Positions 36,060 to 47,235 of a stretch of DNA of 64,000 nt are shown in pieces. The notes beneath the pieces were generated by a model. That model made no database searches, had not been told where the DNA came from, and saw only the letters and a program-made list of their open reading frames with translations. This DNA comes from Takakia lepidozioides (lineage: Eukaryota > Streptophyta > Takakiopsida > Takakiales > Takakiaceae), in contig CM060734.1 in NCBI GenBank assembly GCA_030704615.1, forward strand, positions 49,430,042 to 49,494,041, in the 5' to 3' direction. How positions within the stretch are numbered: the stretch's first letter is position 1; every line of letters starts with the position of its first letter. A program made the translations under genes and the position numbers.

Positions 36060-37330
36060 TTTTTTATTTTTATTTTTGAGAACAGGGTTTATTGCCCTGA
36101 TTAATTTTATTCATAAGTTATTGAGGGGAAAAAAATTAAAACCCCCATTAAGCCATAAGGCACATACACCGTAATCAGTGTAAAGGGAGCCATACATCCA
36201 CCAAATGGGATTTTGAAGAGCCAATATTGGCAAGAGAGAAGACCAATTTAATGTAGGCAGGCCTACACTCGTCCCTAAATGGAGCGACCCTTTGACCTTA
36301 CACTAGCAATATCACAAATGATAGAACGTTGATTTTGTCATTGAGTCTCGAGGCCTTGGATGAAGTCTTGACATGCTTCAAGTTGACATCTCGCTCAAAC
36401 TCCGGCGAAAGAGTGGAGGGGGACTCGAAGGTCACGCCACGTTCGTGGAGGGAGCTCAGTCCAGAAGCATTCATCTTGCGAGGGGGAGTGGCAGATGATT
36501 CCGGCAAGGCCCCATATACTGAAGAAAGCTTCGTAGATATCATGTGCGCTCCCGGAATTTCGTTCCATGTCTGCACACGTTTTAGCCCATGCTTTACGAG
36601 CTTCAGTTTGGAGATCATAAAAGATACTGGAGAGGAGCGAAGAATGGTGGCAGTCTGTCCAGAGAAGGTATTCTTACAGCGAATCTTCCATAAGGTGCCA
36701 CAGCGTCGATCCTCTGAGGGTTTCGAATAACAGACAGCTTACCGCTTTGGTTTTTGTGACCTTGTCATAGTTTAGGAGCAAATGAGTTTCACAGAGGGGT
36801 CTTGGATTCCAGTTTAGGTATAAGGATTTGACTAGAGGCCATATCTTGGACAAAGCTTGGCAGTGAAGCAAACAGTGTTCCAATGTTTCCTGTACAGCGG
36901 TTGAGCAGCACGCACAAAGAACTGATGCCTGGAATTGGAGCCCCTCTCCTACTTTAAGAACCCGATTTGCTACTTGCCAAAGAAAAGCAGATATTTTTGT
37001 TGGACGGGTTTTGATCCATACCGAGCCCCAAATAACAGACCACTTCTCTTCCCGAAATCCGTGGTTTTCCCATTTCGAGTCCCATTTAGCGAGCATTGGC
37101 TCCGTTTTAGAGAGAACCTTGTACCCTCTCTTTGTTGAGTAAGGAAAAAAAGGATCCGGCGATCTGGTGAAGGACCAAGACCACTCAACAGGATCTATAT
37201 CAAGCTCTACCAAGGGCCTTCCAAGAATCCACACAAAGGTATTGGATGCCAGCCAGTCGTGAACTGGGACAAATATCGGGGGTGGTGGGTTGAATGCCTT
37301 ATCTTGTGAAGTCCAGCAGCAAATCCTAAT
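36060..37330 (-). mobile_element. LINE A: 3' end with zf-RVT region
   Basis: A T-rich tail at about 36,060-36,077 and a 3' UTR-like block are followed on the minus strand by a coding remnant at 37,330-36,674. It includes FNPPPPIFVPVHDW, DPVEWSWSFTRSPDPFFPYSTKRGYKVL, the zf-RVT core KISAFLWQVANRVLKVGEGL, CACCSTAVQETLEHCLLHC and a downstream helix. The CxC...H..C ligands are visible. The element is an L1-type LINE, inactive. It appears to be the 3' part of the LINE whose RT and endonuclease parts lie at 38.19-40.19 kb. Confidence 0.8.
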
Positions 37331-37439
37331 CGGGGTTAGAGGTATTGGTTGAATGAGCTGGGGGAGTTGCCTCCTCTCCCCTCAAGGTGCCCACTTGGCA
37401 ACCCTCACTGCGCTAGATAGCCCACGGGTTCAATCTCAA

Positions 37440-38190
37440 AGCAACATGGTCACCACTATGGAAAAACATTTGGCGTGCATGGCGTAAGCTTCAAAAATAC
37501 CTGGTTAAGGCCCAACCCAAGACCTTCTATGAAGTGCTAAGACAACACCTTTTCCTCAGTACAAACTCACCGAACCCTTCTCAACGTAATCATGCCAGAC
37601 GTTGGTCTTGCTGGGACAAGCTGGGAATCAGCCAGATCAACAATATCTAGAAAAACAGGGCCCTCCAACCCTTAGAATCGATCTCAGAGCAGGTGGGCAA
37701 AGGGAGGGTGAACAGGGGATATCAAGCCCTCATCACATCCATAAACCCTCAATGGTTAGCCATCATGGGATCAGGCCCCCAGGGGCAGGTGGACAATACG
37801 TGGGGCTTGGCCATTTACCATGGTCAATTATCAGTCATTTTTGTCCAGTACGCTTCACCACAACAGTTTACGATCTTCAGCTTTCATATCAACGCCTATC
37901 CCTCACAGGTTGGGTCTTGGTGGCAAAACAAATCTGCTCAGCTGGAATGTGGTATTACTCTTCCTCCTGGCACCCAGACTCGAAACAAGTCCAAGAAGCC
38001 AGACGCCTCCTAAGAAACTTCATCTGGGGGGCTCACAAAGCCACAGACAACAAACGACCACAAGTAGGTTGGAAACAAATCTGCCTCCCCAAAAATAAAG
38101 GGGGGTTGGGGGTCTTGGATTTAGAAACTCAAATCAATGCACTTCTTGGAAAATGGATTCCACGTTTCCTAGGGCCTGAAGGAGGCTGCT
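37440..38190 (+). mobile_element. inverted internal LINE segment
   Basis: Plus-strand reading: after WRAWRKLQKYLVKAQ and RGYQALITSINPQW comes SLTGWVLVAKQICSAGMWYY. Then follow EARRLLRNFIWGAHKA and LPKNKGGLGVLDLETQINALLGKW, the post-RT 'thumb' region of L1-type LINEs (GGLG motif). The flanking LINE parts run on the minus strand. The minus-strand RT frame ends with RQLTYWGSKLSS right at this junction near 38,180. In a normal element that motif is followed by the LSLTG segment found here in reverse. Confidence 0.7.
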
Positions 38191-39077
38191 GAGCTTCGAG
38201 CCCCAGTAAGTGAGTTGTCTTTTAAGCTTTTGCAGTGTGGGGGCAAATTTCTGTTCATATGTAAGGTCTATTCCAAAGGTGTAACCTAGCAGGGTTGTTG
38301 TCTCACCTGTTTGAGCCACTTCAGACCCTGGTTTGATCCCCACGTAGGCGGTGAACCCAATGTGGATTGTGATAGATCTCCAACAAGTAAGGCCGATGTT
38401 TTATTCCAATTAACCTTGAAGCCCGAGGCTTGGCAAAAGGCGTCAAGAGTGTACCATGCTGAGTTTAGATTTTCCACTGTTGTTTGAAGCATAAGAAATG
38501 TGTCGTCAATAAACATGGAGTCTATGAGGTGGCTAGGTCGTGTAATGTAGTTAGTGATCCTGAGGCCCCTGATGTTTTGGTTGTGATCCAGCAGGTAACC
38601 CAAGGTGTCAACCACCACCCAAAAAAATAAAATGGGGCCAGTGGGCACCCCTACCGGACAGATCTTTGTAGAGGGAAGGAGGAGGAGATGTATCCATTAA
38701 CAGTGACCCTACTGGAGGATGTTGTTAAAAGAATGCGCACCCATCTGCCAAAATCTGGCGGGAAGCCTATCCTAGCCAATGCTGCAAGGAGGAAGGGCCA
38801 TTCTACCCTATCGAACGCCTTTTCAAAATCCAGAAGAAGCATGGCAATGGCCTGGCCTGTTCTGGAAGCAAATTCGGGTACCTCTTGAGCTAAAAGTAGA
38901 TTATCTAATATGAATCTTCCTTTTATAAACCCCGTTTGATTAGGACGGATTAAAAGAAGGCAAGAAAGGCTGCAGTCTGAGGGCCAAGGCTTTCGCTATG
39001 ATTTTATATGCCACATTCAGCAAGGTATTGGGTCTGTAATTGGAAATGTTGGTTCTATCCTTTTTTTGTACAGCTGG
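38190..39077 (-). mobile_element. LINE A: reverse transcriptase core (decayed)
   Basis: Minus-strand fragments in order: DRTNISNYRPNTLLNVAYKI, QTGFIKGRFILDNLLLAQE, AMLLLDFEKAFDRVEWPFL (RT motif A region), VTVNGYISSSFPLQRSVR, then DSMFIDDTFLMLQ (catalytic YADD replaced by FIDD) and GFKVNWNKTSALLVG. Several frameshifts and the altered catalytic box make it inactive. The downstream thumb region is inverted next to it. Confidence 0.8.
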
Positions 39078-39178
39078 GTGATGACAATGACTTACTTTAT
39101 TTCAAGGGACTTCTCTATGTACCTCAAGGACCTATACGACTTCGAATTCTTCAAACATGTCATGATCTTCCGGCTGCA
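39078..39178 (+). mobile_element. short gypsy fragment inside LINE A
   Basis: About 100 bp reads on the plus strand as DLLYFKGLLYVPQGPIRLRI followed by QTCHDLPAA. It nearly matches the gypsy element at about 49,740-49,840 (minus strand), where the same peptide stretch precedes the integrase zinc-binding region. LINE sequence resumes on both sides in the opposite orientation. Confidence 0.8.
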
Positions 39179-40200
39179 GGACCACATTGCTTGTAGAATT
39201 CCACGGAAAGTCCGTCCATTCCCAGGGACTTATTGTTTTGTAATTTCTGCAAGGCCTCCTCCAACTCTGTTTCAGATAGTTCCCCTTCGAGAGATGAAGC
39301 TTTTTGACCAGTAAGAATCGTGGGTGTATGAGCCAAACAGGCAGTCTGAGAGGGAGTTAGATCAGTATGGTCACTTTTGAATAGCTGCTGGAAATGTTTA
39401 CTGGAAAGTTCTGCCAAGGCTTTGGGGGAAGTGGCAGACAAACCGGAAGTCTGGTCAATGAGGTCAGAGATGGTTTGTGCTGCCCTACGAAGCCGTGTCT
39501 TGTCGAAGGAATATTTTGTCATTTTCTCACATTTGGTCGACCAGTTGACACCAGCCTGCAGCCTGAGCTTTCTTTCCTGAATCTTATGGTAGAAGTCAAG
39601 GTTGCATCTAGCCTGAACATAGGTGTGGTATGTATATTCATCACATCTGGTTGATTCCATTCTTGATTGACAGACTTTCAGACACTTTTCCAAGGCTGTC
39701 ACCTTTTTTTTTCCTGATGATAGACATTGTCTTGCTCATTTTCTGACTTTCGACATTCACTGCTTTGAGCTTGGCCATAATTTTTTCCGTAGGTTTTTTT
39801 GGGGAGCCCAGCCCTTGTCCAGGCTTATCCAAGACCCTGTTTAAAGGCATGCAGCTTCAACAACCAGTTGTTGATTTTGAACATACCTCTGCCACGACGT
39901 TGATTGCCTGGGAACTGAACTGTGAACGAGATCGGAGCATGGTCAAATCCTAAAGGGATTGGCTCTTGGGGGAGCCTTCTTGATAGTTGCACCAAATCTA
40001 GGGATATGTAGGATCTGTCCAGGCGCGCCATGCATAGGTCTGCCAAAAGTTTTGTTGTTTGTCCGAAATTTAAGGCCTGAAGCCTATCCGAGGATTGGCG
40101 TAGCCTCTGTCAGATTGTGGCTTTGCAGACAAGAGAACCATTGGTCCATCTCCTCTTGATTGGGGTTAAAGGATCCAAGACCCCTTCTATCCTGCTAGGT
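39179..40200 (-). mobile_element. LINE A: endonuclease C-terminus and pre-RT linker
   Basis: From right to left on the minus strand: RRWTNGSLVCKA and MARLDRSYISLDLV followed by GFDHAPISF (the terminal SDHxPI box of the APE-type endonuclease, here FDHAPI), FKINNWLL, then a long helical linker ending in SETELEEALQKLQNNKSLGMDGL and SVEFYKQCGP, the conserved entry to the RT domain. The 5' part of the endonuclease and ORF1 are missing. The element is truncated at the poly-T of the next LINE. Confidence 0.8.
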
Positions 40201-41356
40201 TTTTTTTTTTTTAATAGGAAAGGGGACAGAGGCCCTTTTAATCAAATTAATTAAAAAGAGGAGTCACAATGATGGAAAAAATAACCATCCAAGAGGTCGT
40301 GAAGGCTAACTAGGGGGAAACTTCCCCGTGACCCTAGCAAACTAGCTAATCGAGCAAGAGGAGGGAACTGAGGAGAGTGTGAGTGCTGCATGGGAATGAA
40401 GCATCTGGAGAAGTGGAGGAGTGAAACAAAAGGAGGGGCATGTGGGAGCAAAATCAAATCCCAAAAGCTATAGGTGCCCGAGAGTAGAGCTGAATCGACT
40501 TGTTGAATCGATTTGATCTGTAGGTATCAGAACTTCAGTTGAGTTCTAAACTTCGGGTCTCGCGCTTTCTTATGACGCCAATTGAAATCTGTCCCCTCCC
40601 CTTCCCCTTCACCAGGGGACCTCCCATTGAGTGGGGATGGTGTGTTGCCAAGCAAAGTGCATGTTGGGAAGACCGGAGCCGAGCAGGTTGCCTTTGCCCC
40701 AGGACTGCATGAAATCTTGAGACAAATTTCTCCCTCATTTGTTGAGAAGTTCTTAAAATAGCTGCACGGAGACGATCCCACACTTTTCTTCCCTCAATCA
40801 ACATATCATGAAATGTGTGATACAAGACACATCTGCCTCTAGGGGGCTTGCCCTCAAAGACCCAAGAACACATGGACTTCCATAAATTCCATAACGTATG
40901 GGCTTGAAGTGAGGCCCATACTGGACAAACAATTTGAGAGCTACTAGGCTGAATATTGAGAAGTAGCAGAGACCGAGAAAGAGGAGAGGGGAAGGTAGCC
41001 CAGTGTGAGTAGAAACCCAAGACCATCCTCCAAACTCTACATGCTATATTGCACGACAACAAACAGTGTTCAATGGTTTCTAGTTTAGCCAAGCAGAGGG
41101 GGCAAGCTGGATTATCCTCATGCGTGGCATGTCTGACTGGGAGTATTCTGTGAGCCAGCTTCCATAGGAATCCAGAGACTCTCGCTGACCGATCCTTCCT
41201 CCATATGTCCTTCCAAATTTTGTCCAAGGTAGGTCGAGTAATGTTGGGATTGTTCCTTGCAGACCATTTAGTAAAGAAGCTCAAACGAGGTGGGTTGATG
41301 AGAGAGTAACCCATCTTTACTGAGTAGGCAAAGAATGGGGAGTGTTGTCCTTGCAA
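40201..41356 (-). mobile_element. LINE B: 3' end with zf-RVT region
   Basis: A T-run at 40,201-40,213 is the poly-A tail on the minus strand. The coding remnant 41,356-40,535 (273 codons open) carries PFFAYSVKMGYSLI, the zf-RVT core RVSGFLWKLAHRILPVRHA, CPLCLAKLETIEHCLLSC and a helix with LFLNIQPSSS-like downstream sequence. The CPLC...H..C zinc ligands are intact. It is 5' truncated; only the ORF2 end remains. Confidence 0.8.
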
Positions 41357-41549
41357 TGATATTTAAGCCTTTGATCTTTCTCGCAACGAAAACGCAAAAA
41401 TTTAAAAACAAGTAATATAAACGTTAATTTAGAAACCAAACAATTAAAAGAAAATCTAGTGACGACTGAAGCTCGGAGACTAGTTTTTAGTTCTGTCCTC
41501 ACTAGTTCTTATTGTAGAGCAGGAATAGGGTGCCATAGTGCCACATCAT

Positions 41550-42372
41550 CGTAGCCACACCATCACCGTCATTTGTTTAAAGCTGCCCACTCTTTTTTAG
41601 CTGGTACTTTGAGACCAAAGAAGACTAGAGTCAAAATGGCAGTTGCGGATGTATTTTCCTTATTGTAGCTCCATGCACATCGTCCCTTCCATATGTTCCA
41701 GAGAACTGAGTATCTTAGCACTTCAAAAACCGGGCAATCTCGAGTTTTTGCTTTCCTTGTTTGACTGTAGTTGAGGAGGATTTTCAAGGAACCAAGATTG
41801 AAGGGCTCCCAGTTTTTGTAGAATGCTTGGACCAAGGGCCAGAGGACTTCGGTGCTAAGCATTGGAGGAGACAATGCTCAAGGGATTCAACTGCTTGGTC
41901 AGCACAACATCCACAAAGGGTAGCAGTATTGAAGTTTAAATTAATGTATTGGCCCACCTTGAGGACTCTGTTGGCTAACTGCCACAGAAAGGCACTTATC
42001 TTGGCAGGTTTTTTCTTCTCCCAAACTACTGACCAGATGCCCTTCCAATTTTCCTCGCTGAAGTTCTCATGACTCCATCTGCCCTCCCATTTTGTGGTGA
42101 GAGGTCTGGCTCGAAGTAAGGCTCTGTACCCCCGCCGAGCTGAGTATGAGAAGAGAGGATGAATCTCGCCATTGACTGTCCACTTCCACTCGGCAGGGTC
42201 TAATTGCAAAGATGCACTGCGAGAGTTTCTAAACAGAGTGAATGATTCTTTCCAAAGCCAAGTTAACAGGGGAATGCCCCCCGGGACAGAAGGATTAATT
42301 TTTTTATCCGGTGACCAGTGGCATATTCTACCATGGATGGCTTCCTCATTTGGAATTGAGATGATGTCTGAG
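41550..42372 (-). mobile_element. LINE C: zf-RVT region, interrupted by a Ty3 element
   Basis: The minus-strand coding remnant includes IHGRICHWSPDKK, LQLDPAEWKWTVNGEIHPLF, SYSARRGYRALLRARPL, KPAKISAFLWQLANRVLKVG and CGCCADQAVESLEHCLLQC. It parallels LINE A's 3' part. It breaks at 42,372, exactly where the chromovirus LTR begins. Its upstream continuation is found at 53,107-53,194. Confidence 0.8.
42368..42372 (+). repeat. target-site duplication, left copy (CTGAG)
   Basis: Five bases CTGAG immediately precede the TG of the LTR at 42,373. The same five bases follow the other LTR of this element when it is read in its own orientation (53,194-53,190). Confidence 0.7.
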
Positions 42373-43096
42373 TGTCGCGGCCCTTTGCCTTGAGGGCAGG
42401 GGGTCGGGACGCAGAGGGGCTGCCCCTATGGTGGGGGCGGTGGCAGCAATAGGTACGGGGGGCTGAAGCAACCTTGAGTGCCCAAGGCACTCAAGGAGGC
42501 GGAGGCACTCACTAGGTGGAGCCCCGCACACCGGGTTGCGGTGGGGGTGGCTCCACAAGGGGTGGTGGTAGCTTAGTGGGACTTAGTGGGGGTGGCATAG
42601 GACTCACATGGGGCGGAGACCTTGTGGTGGGAGTCATGGGGAGTCTTGCGACTCACCACGGTCCAATGGGGCCGTGGTGGGTGGGCCAAGACTCACCGCG
42701 ACTCATCATCGGGAATCGAGGGTCTTCGTGGTGGTTCGCCATAAAATGGCATGGTTATTTGTGAAACCCCCGCGGACAGTCACAGAAGTATATATAGGGA
42801 GTAGTAACCCTGAGAACGGTGCAAGCCCGTTGGTGACCAAAAACTAGTGAGTAAGCGAGCAAGCCGGAAAGCGACTAAGGAGTGGGGAGATATTCCGGAC
42901 TGCCATCTACCAAAGGGAATTTCCACTAGGCCCAAATTAGTGGAGGGTCTGTTGGGGGAAGAAAGGGGGACCGTTGTGCCCCGGTAAGCAGCCGAAGCTC
43001 CGAGTTGGCCCGGCGGCCAGGTTGGGAGTTAGGCGCGCGCATCAAAGCGAGTAACTATGACTTGAAGGGGAGCTTACCGAAGTGAGGTGCACGACA
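42373..43096 (+). repeat. Ty3 chromovirus 5' LTR (724 bp)
   Basis: Starts TGTCGCGG and ends GACA, followed two bases later by a primer-binding site. It matches 53,195-53,918 (reverse strand) over its full 724 bp without indels and with about 20 substitutions by eye, mostly C/T and G/A. A TATA-like AGTATATATAGGG lies at about 42,788-42,800, the likely promoter for the genomic RNA. Confidence 0.95.
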
Positions 43097-43098
43097 CT

Positions 43099-43110
43099 TG
43101 GTATCAGAGC
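43099..43110 (+). promoter_or_regulatory. primer-binding site (initiator tRNA-Met)
   Basis: TGGTATCAGAGC is the standard plant retrotransposon PBS, complementary to the 3' end of initiator tRNA-Met, placed two bases after the LTR end. Confidence 0.9.
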
Positions 43111-43151
43111 TTAGAGTTCAGTACGCGATCGTCCTTGGGATCGGCCTCATC

Positions 43152-44216
43152 ATGGGGTCGGGCAAGCCAAAGCGAAAGCGGAACGGCCCGAAAGATGATG
43201 ATCATGGTGAGCCCGATGGGGGCGACGTGTCACCAAAGCGGCCATTTGAGGAAGCGATGCATGCTTTTGAAAACGAGACCTCTCAAGAAAGGGAGGAATC
43301 TGAGGAGTCAGAGTCCGAGGAATCCCTGACAGACCAACAGATGCCTCCCATGCCAGCAGCCTTTTGGGAAGGGTTGTTGGCGTAGTTTGGCGGAACGTTG
43401 AAAGACGTGTTGAAGGCGGGTAATGCCACTTCTACTAAGGCAAAGTTTAAGGTGAAGCCTAAGGAACCCGGCACCTTCGAGGGCGTCCAAAATCGGAAGG
43501 CACTCAACACTTGGCTCTTGGAGCTAGAGAAGTACTTCCGGGCGACCAAGTTGAGTGACGAGGATCGGGTGGAAGTGGTTCCCACCTATTTAAGGGGCTA
43601 TGCTCAACAATGGTGGCAGAAACGCCTTCACGACCGAGGTCCAAACCCGGAAACCTTGAACTGGAGTGGGTTCAAGGAACTTATGAAGAAACAGTTTGTG
43701 CCCCTCAACGCATCCTAGCTCGCCCGGGACAAGATGAGGAATTTGAAGCAAATGGATGACATTCGGGGATATGTTCAGGCTTTCAATGTGCTGTTGCTCG
43801 AAGTCGCGGACATGGCAGAATTAGAAATGGTCTTCAACTTTGTGGCGGGACTAGCCCCATGGGCCAGACGAAAGTTGGAGGAGAAGCCACCTAAGACTTT
43901 GAACGAGGCAATTGAGAGGGCTGAATGTTTCTCGGATGTCTTTAGGGGCGAAAGACAAGGCCGTACGGAGCTGAGCCACAAGAAGACCCGGCGGGAGGGT
44001 GACTCTTTTCGACCGGAAAAGAAGTGGGATAGGCCACGCGGCGACAATGGCACGTGGAAATTGAAGGGAGGGCCTTCACACACCAAGACGACACCCGGTG
44101 CTCCGAAAGGAAAATTAGGTGCGACGCCTTATGGCGGACAAAAGGCGACCTTCGATGGAGTGTGCTTCAATTGTGGGGAGCCCGGGCACATGGCCAAGAA
44201 GTGTACAAATCCTTGA
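43152..44216 (+). pseudogene. chromovirus gag with three stop codons
   Basis: The frame begins MGSGKPKRKR and contains an acidic stretch, then the Ty3 gag core (LNTWLLELEKYFRATKLSDE, YAQQWWQKR, FVPLNAS) and an N-terminal-to-C-terminal basic region ending in a zinc knuckle CFNCGEPGHMAKKC at about 44,163-44,204. In-frame stops at about 43,384 (TAG), 43,717 (TAG) and 44,214 (TGA) sit where family members usually have glutamine or arginine codons. All are explained by C-to-T changes. Otherwise the frame is continuous. Confidence 0.85.
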
Positions 44217-44219
44217 CAA

Positions 44220-44530
44220 TTGAACATGACTCGGGCAACCACGAAGTTGTCTGAAGCTTCCATCAGCCGCTTGGTGGAGGCGGTGGTCGCCAAGACTTGC
44301 AAGGTAGGCAACTACTCTTGTGAGTTGTATCAGGAAACTGGCGCCTTGCGTAAAGGGAGTCAGTTAATGTTTGTGAGTGGGATAATCTCCGGAACTAACG
44401 TGTCCTTGTTGGTGGACACAGGAGCGTCGCACTCCTTCATGACACCGGCAACGGCACGGAAGCTGGGACTCCCGACAAGGGATGTGGGGGCCGTTCTGCC
44501 AAAAGAGAACCACAATTGGCGACGAGGGTG
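44220..44530 (+). pseudogene. chromovirus aspartic protease segment
   Basis: Follows gag after one stop in the same frame. SGTNVSLLVDTGASHSFM holds the DTGAS catalytic box of the retroviral-type protease. The frame ends near 44,530, before any RT motif. The fingers and palm of RT are missing from this side. Confidence 0.85.
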
Positions 44531-44810
44531 ACGTTCGATGAGGGCATTACAAGTGGATAAGGATAATGGGAGGGATAGCGGGGAGGTGTAGCTTGATGAT
44601 TTGAAGGTGTGATCGGAGGGAGAGAACAACAGGTATTTTGACCGTGGTGCTGGGGGAGTGATGTGTGCGAAGGATACCAAAAGCCACTCCGCCCCGAGTG
44701 GGATGATATGGCGCGGAGCGTCTAAGTAGGCATTGTGCGGCTGTGAAGGAACTGCCATATAGCAAATAGTAGGCTGGAAGAAGATTGTTGATGTAGGAGC
44801 TGTTAGGGCC
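44531..44810. other. junction region between chromovirus and non-LTR element
   Basis: No recognisable protease/RT spacer or RT motif is found. This is the probable inversion breakpoint zone and its origin is unclear. Confidence 0.4.
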
Positions 44811-45906
44811 GTGTGTGCACTCGTTCCTTCCCTTATTTGGTATATTAAAAAAGAATCTACATCATCCAAACTCACTACCAAAAGTATTGCTCTGCTCAAA
44901 ACCCCAATTGCCATTCGACCAAAACTATCAATTATTCAATCAGTACTACAAACACAAATTCAATACTCGTTCCACGTCGCACCCTTCTTCTTATCAGCCA
45001 TCAAAAAACTTGATAAAAATATTATCCAGCTAACAAAACGTGTATGTGGTCTACCAACTAGCATCCCCAATGCCCTCATACAACTACCTATGGACCACTA
45101 TGGCATTGGTTCGAGCCCATTAATCATCTCATATGCTCGCACATTAGGCACCCAATTAAAAGAAGCACTCAACGATCATGGGCGTCTAGGTATCATTTAT
45201 CAGGGACTTCTCAAATACCTTACATCTAAATACAATGGCCTATATTCATTATCATCCCTACACCCACAAGCCTGTCTACACTCCCCCACTGCACACACAC
45301 TACTCATCTTGCGCCAAATGAAAATTAGCATACAAACTGATCCGCCTAACTATCCCAACACCTCATCACCCTTAGAACGCGCATGGCTTACAAGCCCGTC
45401 TCTACCACAATTTAACATTTCCTATCCCAAACAAAAAGTCCTCATCCTCACATATTTCAAAGAACGACACATCACCACCCTCACCCAACTTACTACCGCC
45501 ACTGGCCATAGACTTTTAAAACCTAGCGAATTCACTCTTAAATTCTCCGGAGCCACGACCAAAACCAATCGCTACCTACATCATCTTCGTACCCTCTTCT
45601 GCCATCCCTCGACCGCCTGCACTCTACAATGTGACCTCTCATGCCTCTACTATCCGCATACGGCTCAAGACCTGCTCCCCCAGTACCGCTCTACCCCTAC
45701 TACCTCCATCTACCAAACACTCAAAACGGCATATACCAGACATAGAATCTGATTTTCCCTCTCAAGTAACTAACACACAACACCCTGAACCTATCCGCCA
45801 CTTGCATACGCCATCCAATCCCTCACCTACAAGGCAAGGATCCCACACCCCCCTAGTCACCGCACCATCCCCCCCATCCTCACCACAATACGATGACAAT
45901 AACAAT

Positions 45907-46068
45907 GCTTACATCATTGAAGCTATACTAGGAGTTAAAACCCAAACGTCCATTGATTCCTTTGGAGCCACCTGCATTGATACATACTATCACTGTCAAT
46001 GGGCTGTGTACTCTTCCGCAGACAACACATGGCAGATAGAAGATGACCTCTTCGGCCTACATGACGAT
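45907..46068 (+). pseudogene. chromodomain-like segment of the non-LTR element
   Basis: In the 470-codon frame 45,631-47,043, the stretch AYIIEAILGVK, then YYHCQWAVYSSADNTWQIED, fits the chromodomain pattern (YxVExIL, YxVKWxGY, xxTWEPxxNL) with an insertion in the first loop. Chromodomains read histone methylation and are known from LTR chromoviruses; here the neighbours are non-LTR. Confidence 0.45.
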
Positions 46069-46524
46069 TGCGACCCCGAACACAATCTTGCCCTCCTCAC
46101 CACCTTCCACAAACAAACCAACACCAACTATCTAACACACATGCACCAACAACACACCACTCCCGCCCAACCTACATATAACAGATATATACACCAACCA
46201 CTATATGCCCCCAACGTGCACATCTGCATAACTGAATGTAATCCTGACAAAGATGTCAAGCATGATCAACCTCTAATCCACATGGGCCCCCGCCTTTCCA
46301 ACATTTACGCTCAACATGGCCGCTTCATTGGCCTCATCCCCAATACAAGACTAACGTGGCTCTGGGAGAAATACTCTACTACTACCTCATCCCCACAATC
46401 GCTACAACCCCCGAAACAAGACTTTGCTACCGAATTATATTGGCTGGTTGATCGCTACCTCAAAGACACTCCCCCCAAGAAACTGCGGTCCCTCATTAAA
46501 TTGGAAACAACATGTGCGCACCAT

Positions 46525-46990
46525 ACTATACCCCAAGATATTCTCTCCTTACTTATCAACACATTCCAGCTTACTCACTCATATTACTCCAACCCACTGA
46601 CATGCCTTATGGCATTGCCCACATTTTCTAGCCCGCACCACAGAGACTGTATCTTTGGAGCCACTGGTACTGCCACCCAGCACACCTGGGAAGGCCGGGG
46701 CCTTGCCCACCCTCCACCTGGTTCTCCTTCTCACGAAGCTCTTCAATGGGCAAAACTTGTTGCGCACTCCTCTCCTACTGCATCCACAATCCTCATCCTC
46801 ACACAACAAAACACTCCTAATATCTCTCACCCTCTTCTACAACTCCTAGAAGAGGTCAATCTACTCGCCACAATTGACCCAAACCAGCTTAAGTATATTC
46901 ATACCCCTCCTCTTCCCAAATATCTCCAACGGAAGGAACCCACCCTAACCCTGATTCTACACATCCAAAACCCCCGCATACAGCCATACC
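46525..46990 (+). pseudogene. PCIF1-methyltransferase-like segment
   Basis: IPQDILSLLINTFQLTHSYY, then SNPLTC, a serine/aspartate stretch, IFGATGTATQHTWEGRGLAH with PPP, and a downstream ILILTQQN strand. The order resembles the PCIF1/CAPAM N6-adenine methyltransferase fold (SPLNC, FGSxG, NPPF, then a hydrophobic strand). The catalytic NPP(F/Y) would be HPPP here, so activity is unlikely. The assignment rests on pattern memory only. Confidence 0.3.
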
Positions 46991-47235
46991 GCCATTTTAC
47001 TTTTCTCAGCTCGAACAATTGCTCACCATCACTCATAAAATAAAGGCCACCATCCATTATCCAACCATCCTCTCCCACACCCAGACACCCACCACATTGT
47101 CCCGGATCAAAACCAACAAAGCTTGGAACATTGCGACACCACGCCCTTCCCAGGTCGCGCCAACAACACCTCTACCCCCAATTCCTGCAATATATCAACA
47201 AAACACCATCCCCAAATACCCACTGGCCAATTCCC

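Noticed and set aside
42516-42847. Gly/Trp-rich ORFs in the LTR, repeated at 53,444-53,775
   Set aside because: Both lie wholly in the non-coding LTR; the open frames come from its G-rich composition.
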